Notes: generated by a model from the letters alone, not told the origin. Positions 1 through 8,511 are shown, numbered from the stretch's first letter. The stretch: 44,632 nucleotides of DNA from JAAEUB01 sp964550345 (GCA_964550345.1 CAZJYZ010000024.1:1-44632), one strand, 5' to 3'. Translations and numbers: made by a program.

Positions 1-62
1 AAATCTGTAACCGACTTCTCCTCTCTCATATGTATGTCAGGAGAGAGTAAATTCGGGATTTC

Positions 63-263
63 TTAATTGTAGATAGGATGGATGGCTTTCATAGACGCGA
101 ACAAGATCAGAAAGAACACTACCGGCACCAACCAGTCATGGCTCGCTGAACTTGTAGCAGCTTCAACGATGACAATTGGATCTACGACCGGATCGCTATA
201 GGCTCCGGCAAAGGCGCTTGATGCAGTCACTGCAATTGCGGTGGCAAGAAGAATTTTTTTCAC
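63..263 (-). CDS. Small exported protein with C-terminal membrane segment
   Basis: A 66-residue protein if translation begins at the GTG at 263. That start is preferred because GGGGGA lies 5 bases upstream of it, while the in-frame ATG at 275 has no Shine-Dalgarno sequence. The N-terminus is a signal peptide (KK, then a hydrophobic Ala/Val stretch ending in SAFA). A short acidic Pro/Val-rich linker follows, then one hydrophobic segment (WLVPVVFFLILFA) and a short tail. The mature product would be a tiny membrane-anchored periplasmic protein. Similar short proteins are common in Rhodobacterales from memory, but I know of no proven function. It lies downstream of dxs on the same strand across a 106-base gap, so it may have its own promoter. 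Confidence 0.65.
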   Translation of the reverse strand: MKKILLATAIAVTASSAFAGAYSDPVVDPIVIVEAATSSASHDWLVPVVFFLILFASMKAIHPIYN

Positions 264-369
264 GGTATCCCCCATTTATTTATCAAATCAGCAGTAGATG
301 CTAGAAAATGGGTTGTCCAGCATCGCGCCCGTATTGAGATATTTTCAAAAGAAGTGTTGCAACCTTGTT

Positions 370-2298
370 TCAGGCGCGGTTGCGCCCAAGCTGTGCAACT
401 CCCAGCACCTCGAGAACCTTAGCCTCAACATCGGCGGCAGACAGGCCAGCTGAACTGTACATCTCTGCGGCATCTGCATGGTCGACGAATGTGTCGGGCA
501 AAATCATGGAACGGAACTTAAGACCTTGATCAAAAACACCTTCCTGAGCCAGTAACTGCGCTATGTGAGAGCCAAATCCACCAATCGCACCCTCTTCGAT
601 AGTAATCAATGCTTCGTGGTTTCTGGCGAGCTCCAGTATCAGGTCCCGGTCAAGCGGCTTAACGAAACGCGCATCCGCTATGGTTGGGTTGATGTTGCGT
701 GCAGCCAGATTATCCGCTGCTTTCTCGACCTCATTCAGGCGCGTGCCGATGCTTATTATAGCCACCCGGCTGCCTTCCCGGATGATACGCCCTTTGCCAA
801 TCTCCAGAACCTCGCCTGATTCGGGCATTTCAACGCCAACGCCTTCGCCGCGCGGATAACGAAAGGCGGACGGCCCATCTTCGATGCTCGCGGCCGTTGC
901 TACCATATGTATAAGCTCGGCCTCATCTGCCGGCGCCATGATAACAAAGCCAGGCAGATTGCTGAGGAATGCCAGATCGAAAGCACCGGCATGGGTTGCG
1001 CCATCGGCACCGACCAATCCTGCGCGGTCTATCGCAAAACGCACAGGCAGGCGTTGAATGGCCACGTCATGCACGACCTGATCATAGCCACGTTGCAGAA
1101 ATGTCGAATACATCGCGCAAAAGGGTTTCATGCCGCCCGCTGCCAAAGCGGCAGCAAAGGTAACACCGTGCTGCTCGGCAATTCCCACGTCAAAACAACG
1201 CGACGGGTAACGGTCATTCATCAGGGCCAGTCCGGTGCCATCAGGCATGGCCGCAGTTACCGCACAAATCCGTGCATCCCCGGCCGCAAGATCAACCAGC
1301 GTCTTGCCAAAGACCGAGGTATAGCTGGGTGCGTTTGAGGGGGTATTGGCCTGCTTACCGGTTGCTACGTCAAACCGCGCTGTTGCGTGACCGCGGTCGG
1401 TTGCGTTCTCGGCGGGCATGTAACCTTTGCCCTTTTTGGTGATCACATGGATCAGCATCGGCTTGGTTGCACGCGCTTTTACAGTGCGCAAAACCGCCAA
1501 CAGGCTTTCCATGTCATGGCCATCAATAGGTCCAACATAGGAAAAGCCCAGCTCCTCAAACAGGGTCCCACCAACGGTCATGGATTTGACCATTTCCTTG
1601 GCGCGGCGTGCGCCCTCCTGAAAAGGTTCTGGCAACAGGCTGACCGCACCCTTGGCGGCGGCTTTCAGCTCCTGAAACGGCTCTTCAGCGTAAAGGCGTG
1701 ACAGGTACGCCGACAGGGCGCCGACAGGCGGTGCGATCGACATGTCATTGTCATTCAGGATCACGAACATGCGCTTGCCTAAATGGCCTGCGTTATTCAT
1801 CGCCTCGAACGCCATGCCCGCACTCATCGAACCATCGCCAATCACAGCTATCGTGTCACCGATACCGTGCTCTGGCGCGCCGCCAAGATCGCGGGCAACG
1901 GCCAGACCGAGGGCGGCGGAAATCGAGGTCGAGGAATGCCCGGCGCCAAAAGGATCATAGGCGCTTTCCGCCCGTTTGGTGAAACCGGACAGACCGTCTT
2001 TCTGTCTGAGCGTGCGAATGCGGTCACGGCGCCCGGTCAGGATTTTATGTGGGTAACATTGGTGGCCCACATCCCAGATCAGCTTGTCATGCGGGGTGTC
2101 AAAGACAGCGTGCAAAGCGACCGACAGCTCAACCACCCCTAAGCCCGCGCCCAAATGCCCACCGGTTTCTGAAACGGCCGAGATGGTTTCAGCCCGAACC
2201 TCACCGGCCAGATGCGATAATTCCGCATCCGACAGACCTTTCATATCGGCGGGAATATTCACCTTGTCGAGAATAGGGGTATGTGGTCTTTCAGACAT
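370..2298 (-). CDS. dxs: 1-deoxy-D-xylulose-5-phosphate synthase
   Basis: Condenses pyruvate and glyceraldehyde-3-phosphate to 1-deoxy-D-xylulose 5-phosphate. This is the first step of the MEP isoprenoid pathway and also feeds thiamine and pyridoxal synthesis; the enzyme is cytosolic. At 642 residues it has the usual family length. Visible signatures are DVGHQCYPHK (about residues 76-85), the thiamine-diphosphate motif beginning GDGSMSAG (154-161) with its downstream NDND, and the transketolase pyrimidine-domain segment DRAGLVGADGATH. The start is an ATG 14 bases after ispA. No strong Shine-Dalgarno is seen, so coupling to ispA translation is likely. It is the last gene of the HDAC-like / xseB / ispA / dxs operon, an arrangement typical of Rhodobacterales. 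Confidence 0.97.
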   Translation of the reverse strand: MSERPHTPILDKVNIPADMKGLSDAELSHLAGEVRAETISAVSETGGHLGAGLGVVELSVALHAVFDTPHDKLIWDVGHQCYPHKILTGRRDRIRTLRQKDGLSGFTKRAESAYDPFGAGHSSTSISAALGLAVARDLGGAPEHGIGDTIAVIGDGSMSAGMAFEAMNNAGHLGKRMFVILNDNDMSIAPPVGALSAYLSRLYAEEPFQELKAAAKGAVSLLPEPFQEGARRAKEMVKSMTVGGTLFEELGFSYVGPIDGHDMESLLAVLRTVKARATKPMLIHVITKKGKGYMPAENATDRGHATARFDVATGKQANTPSNAPSYTSVFGKTLVDLAAGDARICAVTAAMPDGTGLALMNDRYPSRCFDVGIAEQHGVTFAAALAAGGMKPFCAMYSTFLQRGYDQVVHDVAIQRLPVRFAIDRAGLVGADGATHAGAFDLAFLSNLPGFVIMAPADEAELIHMVATAASIEDGPSAFRYPRGEGVGVEMPESGEVLEIGKGRIIREGSRVAIISIGTRLNEVEKAADNLAARNINPTIADARFVKPLDRDLILELARNHEALITIEEGAIGGFGSHIAQLLAQEGVFDQGLKFRSMILPDTFVDHADAAEMYSSAGLSAADVEAKVLEVLGVAQLGRNRA

Positions 2299-2312
2299 TG
2301 GGGCAGCGCCTT

Positions 2313-3167
2313 CTATACCTTACGCGAGATAACGAAATGCGCTGCCTGCCGCAAGGTGTCAGCCGCTTCGCCGTAGGGCACCAGCGCCTCACAGGCGGTA
2401 TCTACCAGGTTCGCAGCGCGTTCCTTGGCATTTTCAAGCCCCATCAGGGAAACGAATGTTGCCTTGCCAGCCGCTTCGTCTTTACCAACAGCCTTGCCGG
2501 TCGTCGCCGCGTCCCCCTCGACATCCAGCACATCATCGGCAATCTGAAACGCCAACCCCAGCGCGGTAGCATAATCCGAAAGGTGGCTGGCATCATCCCC
2601 GGCCATGATAGCTCCGGCCATCGCCGACCAGCGAATCAATGCACCGGTTTTTCCGGCCTGAAGCGTAGTAATTTCCTCTAGCGTCAAAGGATCTGCAGCG
2701 GTTTCGGCGGCGATATCCTGCATCTGCCCCAGCACCATGCCCTTGGCCCCGGCTGCACTGGCCAAAGAGGATATCAGCCCAACACGCGCCCCACCCAGTC
2801 CCTCATCCGTCAGCAATTCAAACGCCAGGCTTTGCAAGGCATCCCCGGCCAGAATTGCCGTCGCCTCGTCCCACTTCACGTGCAAGGTAGGCTGGCCGCG
2901 CCGCATATCATCATCATCCATCGCTGGCAGGTCGTCATGTACAAGAGAGTAGGCATGCACGGCCTCGATCGCCGCAGCAGCAGGTAACGCACGGTCCGGA
3001 TCTATCCCATGTAAACGGGCACTTTCGACCACCAGAAAGCCACGCAGACCCTTGCCGCCCCGGCAGGCATAACGCATGGCATCAGCGAGCTGGTCCGTGC
3101 CGTTGATCGCGTTATTCAGATAGCCGCGAACAAGCTCTGCGTCTTCGGCAAGCCGGGTCAGAAACAT
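2313..3167 (-). CDS. ispA: Polyprenyl synthetase (farnesyl diphosphate synthase type)
   Basis: A short-chain trans-prenyltransferase that adds isopentenyl units to allylic diphosphates, probably making farnesyl or geranylgeranyl diphosphate for ubiquinone, carrier lipids and possibly carotenoids. The 284 residues carry the first aspartate-rich motif DDLPAMDDDD (78-87) and the second, QIADDVLD. The residues before the first motif (HAYSLVH) match the IspA pattern from E. coli, which favours the C15 product, though chain length cannot be proven from sequence. The gene sits 12 bases after xseB and 14 bases before dxs, so isoprenoid precursor supply and chain elongation are transcribed together. 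Confidence 0.94.
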   Translation of the reverse strand: MFLTRLAEDAELVRGYLNNAINGTDQLADAMRYACRGGKGLRGFLVVESARLHGIDPDRALPAAAAIEAVHAYSLVHDDLPAMDDDDMRRGQPTLHVKWDEATAILAGDALQSLAFELLTDEGLGGARVGLISSLASAAGAKGMVLGQMQDIAAETAADPLTLEEITTLQAGKTGALIRWSAMAGAIMAGDDASHLSDYATALGLAFQIADDVLDVEGDAATTGKAVGKDEAAGKATFVSLMGLENAKERAANLVDTACEALVPYGEAADTLRQAAHFVISRKV

Positions 3168-3179
3168 TGCATTCGGCTT

Positions 3180-3422
3180 CTACTGGGCTTCTACCGGCGT
3201 GGTGCCGGTGGGTTTACCGCTTTCGTCCAGCGTGATCGCCGCCACCTTCTCTTCAGCCTCTTTGAGCTTCTCCTCGCACCGCGTTTTCAGCGCGGCACCG
3301 CGCTCATAGAGCGAGATCGAATCTTCCAGAGCAACATCGCCACGCTCCAACTGGCCGACGACCCGCTCAAGCTCACCCATCGCTTCTTCGAAGCTCATCT
3401 CATCAACTGGTTTATCGCTCAT
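3180..3422 (-). CDS. xseB: Exodeoxyribonuclease VII small subunit
   Basis: An 80-residue helical protein matching XseB: the N-terminal MSFEEAMGELERVVGQLERG, then EDSISLYERGAAL, then a Lys/Glu-rich coiled-coil tail. It partners the large subunit XseA in degrading single-stranded DNA; XseA is not in this window. Its ATG overlaps the stop of the upstream deacetylase-like gene by 4 bases (ATGA), which indicates translational coupling. Placement just ahead of ispA and dxs is a widely conserved proteobacterial arrangement with no obvious biochemical link to isoprenoids. Confidence 0.93.
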   Translation of the reverse strand: MSDKPVDEMSFEEAMGELERVVGQLERGDVALEDSISLYERGAALKTRCEEKLKEAEEKVAAITLDESGKPTGTTPVEAQ

Positions 3423-4354
3423 GCGCCGCGCTCCATCAAAACCCTGACATGCGCCGCGACACTTGCCGCCAGCGCCCCTAGATCATAGCCACCTTCGAGG
3501 CTGGAAACCACCCGCCCGTCGCAGGTTTTGTCTGCCATGTCGCAAATACGTTCCGTCAGCCAGATGAAGTCCTCGGTTGTCCAGTTCAATCCCGCTAACG
3601 GGTCGTCGCAGTGGGCGTCAAATCCGGCAGAAACAAGCACCAATTCGGGCGCGAACGCCTCAATCTCAGGTAAGATTACATCGCCCCAGACCCGACGCAT
3701 TTCCGGCCCTCCGGAACCACCAGCCAACGGCACATTCAGGATATTGCCATGCGCCCCACGCTCATCCGCCGAACCTGTTCCGGGATAGAACGGCATTTGA
3801 TGGCTGGAAACAAAACGAATACGTGGCTCATCCCACAAAACATCCTGCGTACCGTTTCCGTGATGCACGTCGAAATCAAGCACCGCCACACGGGATAGGC
3901 CCCTGTTTTCGAGCGCATGCAGCGCCGCAATGGCAACATTTGAAAACAGGCAAAACCCCATTGCGGTGGTTTTTTCCGCATGGTGGCCGGGCGGGCGGCA
4001 GCCGACAAAGGCGTTTCGCACCTCACCATCCAGCACCGCATCCACTGCCGCAACGCCAGCGCCAACGGCACGCTGCGCGGCTTCTAATGAGCCCGGAGAC
4101 ATTGAAGTATCCGGGTCCAGCTGTGTCCAGCCGTCTGTCGGTGCAGAAGCAGTGATCTTCTCGACATATTCCGGCGGATGGGCAAGTAAGGTCGCGGCAG
4201 GGTCACACAAGGGTGCTTCACGCCGGTCAAGGGCCTCAAAATCCGACGCCTGCAAAGCCGTTGCAATGACCTCAAGACGTGCCACCTGCTCGGGATGGCC
4301 GGGTGGATTGACATGATCAAGGCAGGCGGGATGGCTGAAATAAGCAGTTGTCAT
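3419..4354 (-). CDS. Histone-deacetylase-family (acetoin-utilization-type) amidohydrolase
   Basis: A 311-residue zinc-dependent deacetylase of the HDAC/AcuC/acetylpolyamine amidohydrolase superfamily. Catalytic signatures are present: RPPGHHAEK (tandem histidines), DFDVHHGNGT (Asp and His zinc ligands), GFDAHCDDPL (second Asp ligand) and the C-terminal EGGYDL. Bacterial members remove acyl groups from small amines or proteins; the substrate here is unknown. The ATG at 4354 has no Shine-Dalgarno sequence, since the AAGGAG beside it lies on the other strand and serves the divergent leader ORF. The gene heads the xseB-ispA-dxs operon. Family assignment is firm, substrate is not. Confidence 0.9.
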   Translation of the reverse strand: MTTAYFSHPACLDHVNPPGHPEQVARLEVIATALQASDFEALDRREAPLCDPAATLLAHPPEYVEKITASAPTDGWTQLDPDTSMSPGSLEAAQRAVGAGVAAVDAVLDGEVRNAFVGCRPPGHHAEKTTAMGFCLFSNVAIAALHALENRGLSRVAVLDFDVHHGNGTQDVLWDEPRIRFVSSHQMPFYPGTGSADERGAHGNILNVPLAGGSGGPEMRRVWGDVILPEIEAFAPELVLVSAGFDAHCDDPLAGLNWTTEDFIWLTERICDMADKTCDGRVVSSLEGGYDLGALAASVAAHVRVLMERGA

Positions 4355-4365
4355 AAGGAGACGCT

Positions 4366-4401
4366 ATGCCATTAATAGCTGACGAACAATGTGTGAGATA
4401 A
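4366..4401 (+). CDS. Putative 11-codon leader ORF
   Basis: A very short ORF encoding MPLIADEQCVR then TAA. It has an ideal ribosome-binding site (AAGGAG at 4355-4360, 5 bases before the ATG). The stop ends 2 bases before the ATG of the downstream secreted-protein gene at 4404, which itself has only a weak site. This layout suggests that ribosomes finishing the leader reinitiate on the main gene. An alternative is that the Shine-Dalgarno match is chance and the main gene starts elsewhere. Confidence 0.45.
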   Translation: MPLIADEQCVR

Positions 4402-4403
4402 CT

Positions 4404-4958
4404 ATGCGTACTTTAAGTGTCATCCTTATCCTGCTCCCCAGCCTGCTTCAGGCTCAGGCATACAATGTGGAAATAACGGGTGACCTAAACGGGGACGGAA
4501 TACCCGACCGGGCGGTTTTATCCCAGGAAGGGGAAAACGACAGCGCAACCTTGCATATTTACACCGGCTCCGTGGGCGGGCTGGAAATGTTGGAAGAAAG
4601 CGCCCCCAATCTGGTCTGGATGGGTTCGGGCATGGCGGGCCAACAGCCAGATTTGCGCATGACGCCACACGGATCGCTCGAGGTCATCTCAATGAATGAA
4701 GCCATCGGGCGCAACCGCTGGAATCAGGTTCTGACCATCGCCTTTCGCGATGATATCTTCAAAGTGGCGGGCTTCACCTATTCCTGGTACGACACTCTGG
4801 ACCTTGAAAACCAAGGTGTTTGCGACATCAACCTTTTGACCGGGAAGGGCGTGCTTTCCCTCGGTCCTGAGGATGAGAGCAAAGCTCTCAAAACCGATTT
4901 GAAAGCGATGCAGGTACGTAACTGGATTCGGAAAATCCCCGTGGAATGTGGGCTGTAA
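4404..4958 (+). CDS. Secreted protein with calcium-loop-like motif, function unknown
   Basis: A 184-residue product starting at MRTLSV. An in-frame ATG at 4389 would add five residues ahead of the signal peptide and has no ribosome-binding site. The signal peptide is clear (MRTLSVILILLPSLLQAQA, cleavage near AQA). Just after it comes DLNGDGIPDRA, an acidic loop like those of FG-GAP/VCBS or dockerin-type calcium sites, followed by a beta-rich region. Two cysteines near the C-terminus could form a disulfide after export. I do not recognise a named family. The gene is probably translated by coupling to the 11-codon ORF immediately upstream and converges on the FAH-family gene 21 bases downstream. 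Confidence 0.75.
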   Translation: MRTLSVILILLPSLLQAQAYNVEITGDLNGDGIPDRAVLSQEGENDSATLHIYTGSVGGLEMLEESAPNLVWMGSGMAGQQPDLRMTPHGSLEVISMNEAIGRNRWNQVLTIAFRDDIFKVAGFTYSWYDTLDLENQGVCDINLLTGKGVLSLGPEDESKALKTDLKAMQVRNWIRKIPVECGL

Positions 4959-4979
4959 CACTTGGTTTTGCGGAAACGC

Positions 4980-5909
4980 TCACCCTTCGCGAACAATCCG
5001 GTTGGCAAGAGTTCCAATCCCTTCAATCTCAAGCTCAAACTGGTCGCCCGGCCGTAAGCTTTTCCCCTGCTCCGTCCCGCCTCCGGCTCCAATGGCGCCC
5101 GATCCGATGACTTCCCCCGGATAGATCGTCTCAGACGCGGATATATGCGAAATTATCGCTGCGAAATCGTGGTGCATTTCGCGCGAACTGCCTCCGCCCC
5201 AACGCTTGCCATTTACCCGCGCCTGCATATCAAGCGCTACTGGGTGCGCCACCTCATCCGCTGTCAGGATGAACGGTCCGAGAATGTTACCCGTGTCAAA
5301 ATCCTTACCCTTGGCGGGCCCAAGTTGCCCGGGCATTTCAGCTGCCTGAACATCCCGCGCCGAGACATCGTTAAGGATCGTATAGCCAAAAACATACTCC
5401 ATGGCTTCTTCGGGAGGGATGTTTTTACCCTGTTTGCCGATGACAATTGCCAGCTCCAGCCCGATATCCAGAAATTCAGCGTAGTGCGGCCACTGGACGT
5501 CGGTATCATGTCCCACAAAGGACATACGATTGCCCTTGTAATAAATCGGCTGATCATACCAGACTTTCGGGATTTCGAACGCCCCACCGGACGTTTCTGA
5601 TGCTTCGGCTAAGTTGTTTTTCTGGTGTTCCTCAAACGCCTGACAATTGCGGTATTGTACGGGCATAACGGGGGGCAGAAAATTCACATCGCTGGCTTTG
5701 ATCAGGGCGCGTTTGTCCGATCGCCTGAGCAACCCCTGCGCCTGTTCCAGTCCGTAATCGCCATCTTCGATAACACCCTGCATGTTACGAAACACGTTTG
5801 TTTCATAGCGCGCCAGTTCTGCGGCCCTGTCCAGATCCAACAACATGTCGTCATCCAGCGCCATCACGACGCGCGCTTTACCTTTGTATAAAACTGTTCC
5901 CAGACGCAT
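4980..5909 (-). CDS. Fumarylacetoacetate hydrolase family protein
   Basis: A 309-residue cytosolic enzyme of the FAH superfamily, which cleaves or hydrates C-C bonds in acylpyruvates and 2-keto-4-pentenoate-like compounds. The divalent-metal site is visible: EFLDIGLELAIVIG supplies the paired glutamates, and FGYTILNDVSARDVQ supplies the aspartate segment. The C-terminal GSGAIGAGGGTEQGKSLRPG is the usual family loop. Exact substrate cannot be told from sequence. It lies on the same strand as the YyaL-type gene but 106 bases downstream, with a weak hairpin between them, so it may be transcribed separately. Confidence 0.88.
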   Translation of the reverse strand: MRLGTVLYKGKARVVMALDDDMLLDLDRAAELARYETNVFRNMQGVIEDGDYGLEQAQGLLRRSDKRALIKASDVNFLPPVMPVQYRNCQAFEEHQKNNLAEASETSGGAFEIPKVWYDQPIYYKGNRMSFVGHDTDVQWPHYAEFLDIGLELAIVIGKQGKNIPPEEAMEYVFGYTILNDVSARDVQAAEMPGQLGPAKGKDFDTGNILGPFILTADEVAHPVALDMQARVNGKRWGGGSSREMHHDFAAIISHISASETIYPGEVIGSGAIGAGGGTEQGKSLRPGDQFELEIEGIGTLANRIVREG

Positions 5910-5976
5910 GAATTTTCCCTATCATCGCAATGATGCAGACCAGCATGGCCCTCGCATTTTTGAAATAGAAGGGAAA

Positions 5977-5994
5977 GCAGGAATTTCAACCTGC
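5977..5994 (-). terminator. Weak hairpin downstream of the YyaL-type gene
   Basis: On the minus strand GCAGG and CCTGC arms (5 bp) with an 8-base loop are followed by a pyrimidine-rich stretch (TTTCCCTTCT). It lies after the stop of the thioredoxin-domain gene and before the FAH-family gene. The stem is short, so termination would be partial at best. Confidence 0.25.
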
Positions 5995-6015
5995 CACGCA
6001 AAGGGGGCTGGACGC

Positions 6016-8199
6016 CTACCAAAGAAAAAAGGTCAGTTCCTCCGGTGCCAGACAAATCTCATCGCTACAGGCCTGAAGGGTCAGATGTGCGGTACCAGGC
6101 CCATCCGGCAGGGGCGCGGTCAGGGTCAAATTACCCTCATAAAGAGCCAGAACATCGTTGTTAAAGCCCAGAGATTTGACGATTGCATCAGGATATGTGG
6201 CCGCCGAAAGGGGGGCGTCATTTACCAGCAATTGTGTGGGGATGAAGTAATCCTCAAGCGGTTGATGCGCATTAACGTGCCAGCCCGGTTTGATGGAAAG
6301 GTTCATTTTGATCTGGCCATTGGCGCGGTCCGTTTCCACTTCGACCCGAACCGCCCCGGACGAGGCATAGCGGACCGGACCAGTTTCGCCCTCATGCAAT
6401 TCAACAATAGCCGCAAGGCTGGCACCGCGCTGTTGCGGGATTTCGGCAGCATGACCGGACAAGGCCGCCGACAGCAGCCCCGCGTCAATGGCAAGATCTG
6501 GCAATTCTGTCCGGCGCAGGAGGCGGCTGAATGTCATCAATGCTAACGCATTTCCGGACGGAATTTCACCGTCATCCAGCGCTATGACCGGGCTGAACCC
6601 GTCCATGGCGGTATTCATCCGGTACCCTTCATTAGCACTGCCAAATCCGGTTCGAATGGCTGATGAAATTTCAACCGCCTCTTCCAGCCATAGCCCGCGC
6701 TCTTCCCCCTGGGGTGCAAAATCGTGCAGGGCAATCAGGCCCAACGCCAATGCGCCTAGATCCGGCAATTGCGCCGGAACACCGGCATTGCCGTCAAAGA
6801 CAACCCGAACGTAGCCGTTCTCAGTTTTCATATTGGCCAGCAGGTAGCTTGCGGCCTTCGCGCCCGCCTGCCAGTAATCTTCCCGACCGGTCAGGTGACT
6901 TGCCTCGGCCAGCATGGCTAACGTCATACCATTCCAGCCCATCAGGATTTTTTGGTCGGTTGCCGGAACCTGCCTTTGCGCGCGGGCAGCGCGCAGAGGC
7001 TCCAGCAGCGGATCAAGCTTGTCAAAATCATCAAATCCCGGCGGGATATGCAATACATTCTCACCGTCGAGCTCACCGTTTTCTGTGATTTGAAACAATA
7101 TGTTAAGGTATTCCGGCTGATCGCTGACCATGGCTATCTGTTCAGGTGTCCAGACGTAAAATGCACCCTCTCGCTTTTCGCCATGCATATCCACGGAGTC
7201 CGCGTCTTGCGCCGCATAAAAAGCGCCGGATATGTCACGCATATCACGCATCACATAGTCGATCAGACGTTCAAGTGCGCGGGCATGGGCAGGATTGCCA
7301 GTGGCCTTGACCGAACGTACAAGTAGCAGCCCGATCATCGCCTGATTGTACAGCATCTTTTCAAAATGGGGCACATGCCACCCCGGATCGACCGCATAGC
7401 GGTGAAACCCGCCGCCAACATGGTCATGTATGCCGCCGCTAAGCATGCCATCCAACGCCGCAGTGACCGCTTCCAGCAGGGCCTCATCCCCACCGCGTTG
7501 CGCCTGAGCTAACAGATATAAAAACAGGGATTCACGGGGGAATTTCGGTGCGGTGCCAATGCCTCCTTTAAAGACATCCATCTGATCAAGCAGGCCTTGG
7601 TTAATTCCGGACAATATTTCGGGCGTCAGCACGATCTCAGCTGCCGTGCGGGTTAGATAATTTTTTAGGTAAAGTGCCAGTTTGAAACCTTCGGCATTCA
7701 CTAATGCAGGTTCCTCCTGCCACAACTCCGCCATTTGTGTCAGCAACCGGGATAGCCCCTCAGGCGGAAAATATGTGCCGCCAAATACCGGGTCGCCCAG
7801 CGGTGTCAGAATCACGTTATTTGGCCAACCGCCAGACCCGGTCAGAACCTGCGTTGCCAGCATGAATTGTTCATCAAGATCCGGGCGGCGTTCACGGTCA
7901 ATTTTGATCGAAATGAAATGCTCATTCAGGAACGCGGCAATCTCAGGGTCTTCAAAGCTTTCCTCGCGCATCACGTGGCACCAATGGCAGGACGAATAGC
8001 CAACGGACACAAAGATCAGTTTGCCTTCCTCACGCGCCTTTGTCAGCGCCTCGTCGCCCCACGGGTACCAGTCAACGGGGTTATAAAGATGCTGCTGAAG
8101 ATAGGGAGATTGCGTCCCCAACAGGTGATTGGGCCGTCCTTCCTGTGCGCTGGTGGCAACAGGAAGTAACAGAAGGATTACAAATATGAGCCACTTCAC
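6016..8199 (-). CDS. Exported YyaL/DUF255-type thioredoxin-domain protein with DsbD-alpha-like C-terminus
   Basis: A 727-residue protein from the GTG at 8199, which has AGGG 7 bases upstream and opens directly into a signal peptide (KWLIFVILLLLPVATSAQ). The TTG at 8226 would add nine basic residues ahead of it. The mature N-terminus is the DUF255/YyaL thioredoxin-like domain: SPYLQQHLYNPVDWYPWG, then YSSCHWCHVM with the CxxC at about residues 71 and 74. A long alpha/alpha-barrel-like region follows (HDHVGGGFHRYAVDPGWHVPHFEKMLYNQ). The last roughly 110 residues differ from ordinary YyaL. They contain IKPGWHVNAHQP and a final CSDEICLAPEE, which resembles the cysteine pair (CADAGFCYPPE) of the periplasmic alpha domain of DsbD. 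I infer a periplasmic thiol-redox protein; substrates are unknown. Confidence 0.85.
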   Translation of the reverse strand: MKWLIFVILLLLPVATSAQEGRPNHLLGTQSPYLQQHLYNPVDWYPWGDEALTKAREEGKLIFVSVGYSSCHWCHVMREESFEDPEIAAFLNEHFISIKIDRERRPDLDEQFMLATQVLTGSGGWPNNVILTPLGDPVFGGTYFPPEGLSRLLTQMAELWQEEPALVNAEGFKLALYLKNYLTRTAAEIVLTPEILSGINQGLLDQMDVFKGGIGTAPKFPRESLFLYLLAQAQRGGDEALLEAVTAALDGMLSGGIHDHVGGGFHRYAVDPGWHVPHFEKMLYNQAMIGLLLVRSVKATGNPAHARALERLIDYVMRDMRDISGAFYAAQDADSVDMHGEKREGAFYVWTPEQIAMVSDQPEYLNILFQITENGELDGENVLHIPPGFDDFDKLDPLLEPLRAARAQRQVPATDQKILMGWNGMTLAMLAEASHLTGREDYWQAGAKAASYLLANMKTENGYVRVVFDGNAGVPAQLPDLGALALGLIALHDFAPQGEERGLWLEEAVEISSAIRTGFGSANEGYRMNTAMDGFSPVIALDDGEIPSGNALALMTFSRLLRRTELPDLAIDAGLLSAALSGHAAEIPQQRGASLAAIVELHEGETGPVRYASSGAVRVEVETDRANGQIKMNLSIKPGWHVNAHQPLEDYFIPTQLLVNDAPLSAATYPDAIVKSLGFNNDVLALYEGNLTLTAPLPDGPGTAHLTLQACSDEICLAPEELTFFLW

Positions 8200-8511
8200 A
8201 GGGATACCCTTTCGTGTTTTCGGCAAAGTACATTGTCGGGCTGAATACGATAGTAAAAGTGTTGTTACCGCTGCTGGGCAAAAATGATTCTCTTCTGATT
8301 AAAAATCAGGCGCGTCAGATTATTAGCGCCAACATGCCAGGTTTTTCCACAGATTAGCCAAAAATTGGTAAGTTTTGTGTACCTATTTGCAAGATAGCAT
8401 TTGAAATCACCAAAATTCCCCGTAGTAATAGCATACCTTTTCGTCAGCCCTGCTGGCGATGATACGAACAAGACAAACAAAAACAGTCTAAACTCGGAGG
8501 AGAAGATATTG
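8200..8511. other. 312-bp divergent intergenic region
   Basis: A non-coding stretch between the exported thioredoxin-domain gene and the TRAP binding-protein gene. It must hold both promoters. Near 8435-8456 the sequence can form an imperfect stem (TCGTC.GCC with GGCGATGA) that would sit in the 5' leader of the TRAP mRNA. The ribosome-binding site for the binding protein is a strong GGAGGAG at about 8496-8502. No convincing regulator palindrome was found. Confidence 0.5.
8401..8429 (+). promoter_or_regulatory. Possible sigma-70-type promoter for the TRAP operon
   Basis: TTGAAA at 8401-8406 and TAGTAA at 8423-8428 are separated by 16 bases, upstream of the TRAP binding-protein gene. It is a pattern match by eye only, in an AT-rich segment where chance matches are common. 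Confidence 0.3.

Noticed and set aside
21..47. Inverted repeat CTCTCTC...GAGAGAG as a terminator for the small exported protein
   Set aside because: No T-run follows on either strand and the stem is low-complexity.
297..324. GATGCT...AGCATC repeat as the dxs terminator
   Set aside because: Six-base arms with a 16-base loop and no T-tract; too weak to call.
8200..8226. TTG at 8226 as the start of the YyaL-type protein
   Set aside because: The GTG at 8199 has a better-spaced Shine-Dalgarno sequence and opens directly into the signal peptide.
8366..8386. GntR-like site (GGTA...TACC) upstream of the TRAP genes
   Set aside because: Only four-base arms with a 9-base spacer, unlike the usual GntR operator spacing.
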